In this document: piece by piece, positions 62,887 to 64,000 of the stretch
Layout: every line of letters begins with the position of its first letter
Position numbering within the stretch: position 1 is the first letter of the stretch
From: Cesiribacter sp964504565
GTDB taxonomy: Bacteria > Bacteroidota > Bacteroidia > Cytophagales > Cyclobacteriaceae
DNA: 64,000 bases
Direction of reading: 5' to 3'
Assembly (NCBI GenBank): GCA_964504565.1
Contig: CAZDEY010000005.1
Coordinates: 124,001-188,000 of the forward strand
Notes under the pieces: generated by a model
Told to the model about the DNA's origin: nothing
The model's input: the letters and a program-made list of their open reading frames with translations, nothing else
The model's database searches: none
Position numbers and translations under genes: made by a program

Positions 62887-63609
62887 ATGGATAGAAACCA
62901 GAAAATAGCCTATATAACCGGTACCAGCAGCGGCATTGGCGAGGCGCTGGCTCACGAGCTTTTACAAAACCATTGGCAGGTTATTGGTATAGCCAGGCGC
63001 CAGACCATTTCTCATACAAATTATCAGCATATTACCGTTGACCTAAGTAGACCTTTTGCTAATTGGCCGGAAATATTTCGGCCTCACCCAGAAAATATAG
63101 AATTGGTGTTAATAAATAATGCCGGAACTTTAGGTCAGGTAGCCTACAGTGGTAATTTAGAGCCGGCAGAATTGGAGGCAGCGTACCAAACTAATATGGT
63201 AGCCCCGGCGCTGTTATGTAACGCCTTCCTTAAAAAATACCCTTCTACCCAAAAAACTATAGTGAATATCAGCAGTGGTGCGGCTAATTATCCGGTGGAT
63301 GGTTGGAGTACCTATTGTAGCAGCAAGGCAGGCCTGCAAATGCTGAGCGAAGTACTGGCGCTGGAAGCTGAAAAACGCAACGATACCAGCTTAAAGGTGT
63401 ACTCGGTTGCGCCGGGCGTGGTAGATACCGAAATGCAGCAGCACATACGGCAAAGTTCGGAACACAACTTTAGCCGGGTAGAGCATTTTAAAAATTTGAA
63501 GAAGGATAACCAATTGACTTCTAGCCAGGACGTAGCTAAAAAACTTGCTGAGTTGCTACAAAACCAAGCGAAGTTTAGGGAAGTTAAGCAGGATGTACGT
63601 AACTGGTAA
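62887..63609 (+). CDS. Short-chain dehydrogenase/reductase
   Basis: SDR of 240 residues: cofactor motif TGTSSGIGEALAHEL, NNAG, catalytic Ser in VNISSGAA and the YxxxK pair in YCSSKAG. The C-terminal PGVVDTEMQQHIR resembles benzil reductase/sepiapterin reductase types, but the substrate is not known. Downstream of the hslU terminator. Confidence 0.87.
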   Translation: MDRNQKIAYITGTSSGIGEALAHELLQNHWQVIGIARRQTISHTNYQHITVDLSRPFANWPEIFRPHPENIELVLINNAGTLGQVAYSGNLEPAELEAAYQTNMVAPALLCNAFLKKYPSTQKTIVNISSGAANYPVDGWSTYCSSKAGLQMLSEVLALEAEKRNDTSLKVYSVAPGVVDTEMQQHIRQSSEHNFSRVEHFKNLKKDNQLTSSQDVAKKLAELLQNQAKFREVKQDVRNW

Positions 63610-63658
63610 TTAACATTTGGGTTGGTTCCGAAGTTTAATCATAGAAATTTTCCTAAAT

Positions 63659-64000
63659 GTGAACAAACAGCTACTATCTCTATTTCTCCTCTTTTTTGTT
63701 ATATCATCAGCTTATGCTCAAACTGGTACTCTGGATAGCCTGGATACCGAAACCAGGGTATATATAACTCCCGATAGTTCTATAGTTCAGGATGGGATTA
63801 TAAGACGGTACCCCGGCTTTTTTGCCTTACGGGCAACCTACCAGGAGCGGCAGTTGGGTATGGTATTTAAACCGGAAGCAACCCCTGAAAACGAGGCCTA
63901 CTATGTGCCCTCTAACATCCGTACGTTTGGGTTAGGCTTTAATGTGTTTGGGGTTGGCTTTACCTACAGCTTTTTGTTGCCGGAGTCGCTACAACCTACC
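63659..64000 (+). CDS. Exported DUF4421-like protein (partial, runs off window)
   Basis: The first 114 codons of a gene without a stop before the window edge. GTG start, signal peptide to SSAYAQ, then LDTETRVYITPDSSIVQD, YQERQLGMVFKPEATPE, and YVPSNIRTFGLGFNVFGVGF. The last motif (xxPSNxxxxGLGFxxxxxGF) resembles DUF4421 outer-membrane proteins. The family call is moderate. Confidence 0.6.
   Translation, partial: MNKQLLSLFLLFFVISSAYAQTGTLDSLDTETRVYITPDSSIVQDGIIRRYPGFFALRATYQERQLGMVFKPEATPENEAYYVPSNIRTFGLGFNVFGVGFTYSFLLPESLQPT

Overview
The window reads as a scaffold piece from a Bacteroidota genome, most likely a free-living member of the Cytophagales. The evidence is the type IX secretion system (T9SS) gene set (PorQ, a PorE-like protein, PorP/SprF, type A and type B sorting domains), many PKD, TANFOR and FN3 surface proteins, a DUF3127 protein, MeaB, an ArsS cluster, weak ribosome binding sites, several TTG starts and TAnnTTTG promoter boxes. 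Two 10-N assembly gaps (27976-27985 and 47959-47968) each interrupt a gene. No tRNA, rRNA or CRISPR array was seen.

Layout. 1-14 kb is ordinary core and housekeeping: a carboxypeptidase-regulatory-like protein, an ArsR regulator with a YjjG-type nucleotidase, a TPR-SpoIIE phosphatase, proline catabolism (pruA), a UbiA-family prenyltransferase resembling DPPR synthase, a GT-C-like membrane protein, a DUF3127 protein with an SSB-like acidic tip, PAP2 and HAD phosphatases, an XRE-membrane fusion, and meaB. meaB is divergent from a BtuF-like binding protein (14.0-15.2 kb). The matching permease and ATPase (btuC/btuD-like) lie 20 kb away at 35.7-37.7 kb, behind a decayed GAF-histidine kinase.

Between them sits a co-directional block of large exported proteins (15.5-35.1 kb): a beta-barrel, a TANFOR-type protein split by a frameshift, an FN3 protein, a tail-collar protein, a PKD protein with a type A sorting domain, an M43 metalloprotease, a DUF2341-PKD protein with a type B sorting domain, and a PorP/SprF protein that carries an extra coiled coil and SPOR-like domain. 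It looks like one cell-surface system in which a T9SS substrate and its outer-membrane partner are adjacent.

38.1-51.7 kb is an ArsS (arsenosugar-type) cluster: FAD oxidoreductase, CcoG-like polyferredoxin, DPM1-like and processive GT2 glycosyltransferases, a GT-C transferase, a TIGR04169-like peroxidase-like protein, ArsS (broken by a gap), rhodanese lipoprotein, TIGR04282 transferase and GH3. It is interrupted by AT-richer cargo: a broken lipoprotein hydrolase, a DUF433/DUF5615 toxin-antitoxin pair, a frameshifted membrane protein, and an IS200/RAYT-like transposase. The spacers here carry palindromes with a TTTAAA core, C/G-rich REP-like elements, a 174-bp element with 18-bp inverted ends, and degenerate 7- and 8-bp tandem repeats. 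No arsM lies in the window, so the true product is open.

52-64 kb returns to core functions: dxr, rseP, a PorE-like OmpA protein, lon, porQ, hslU, an SDR enzyme and the start of a DUF4421-like gene that runs off the window.
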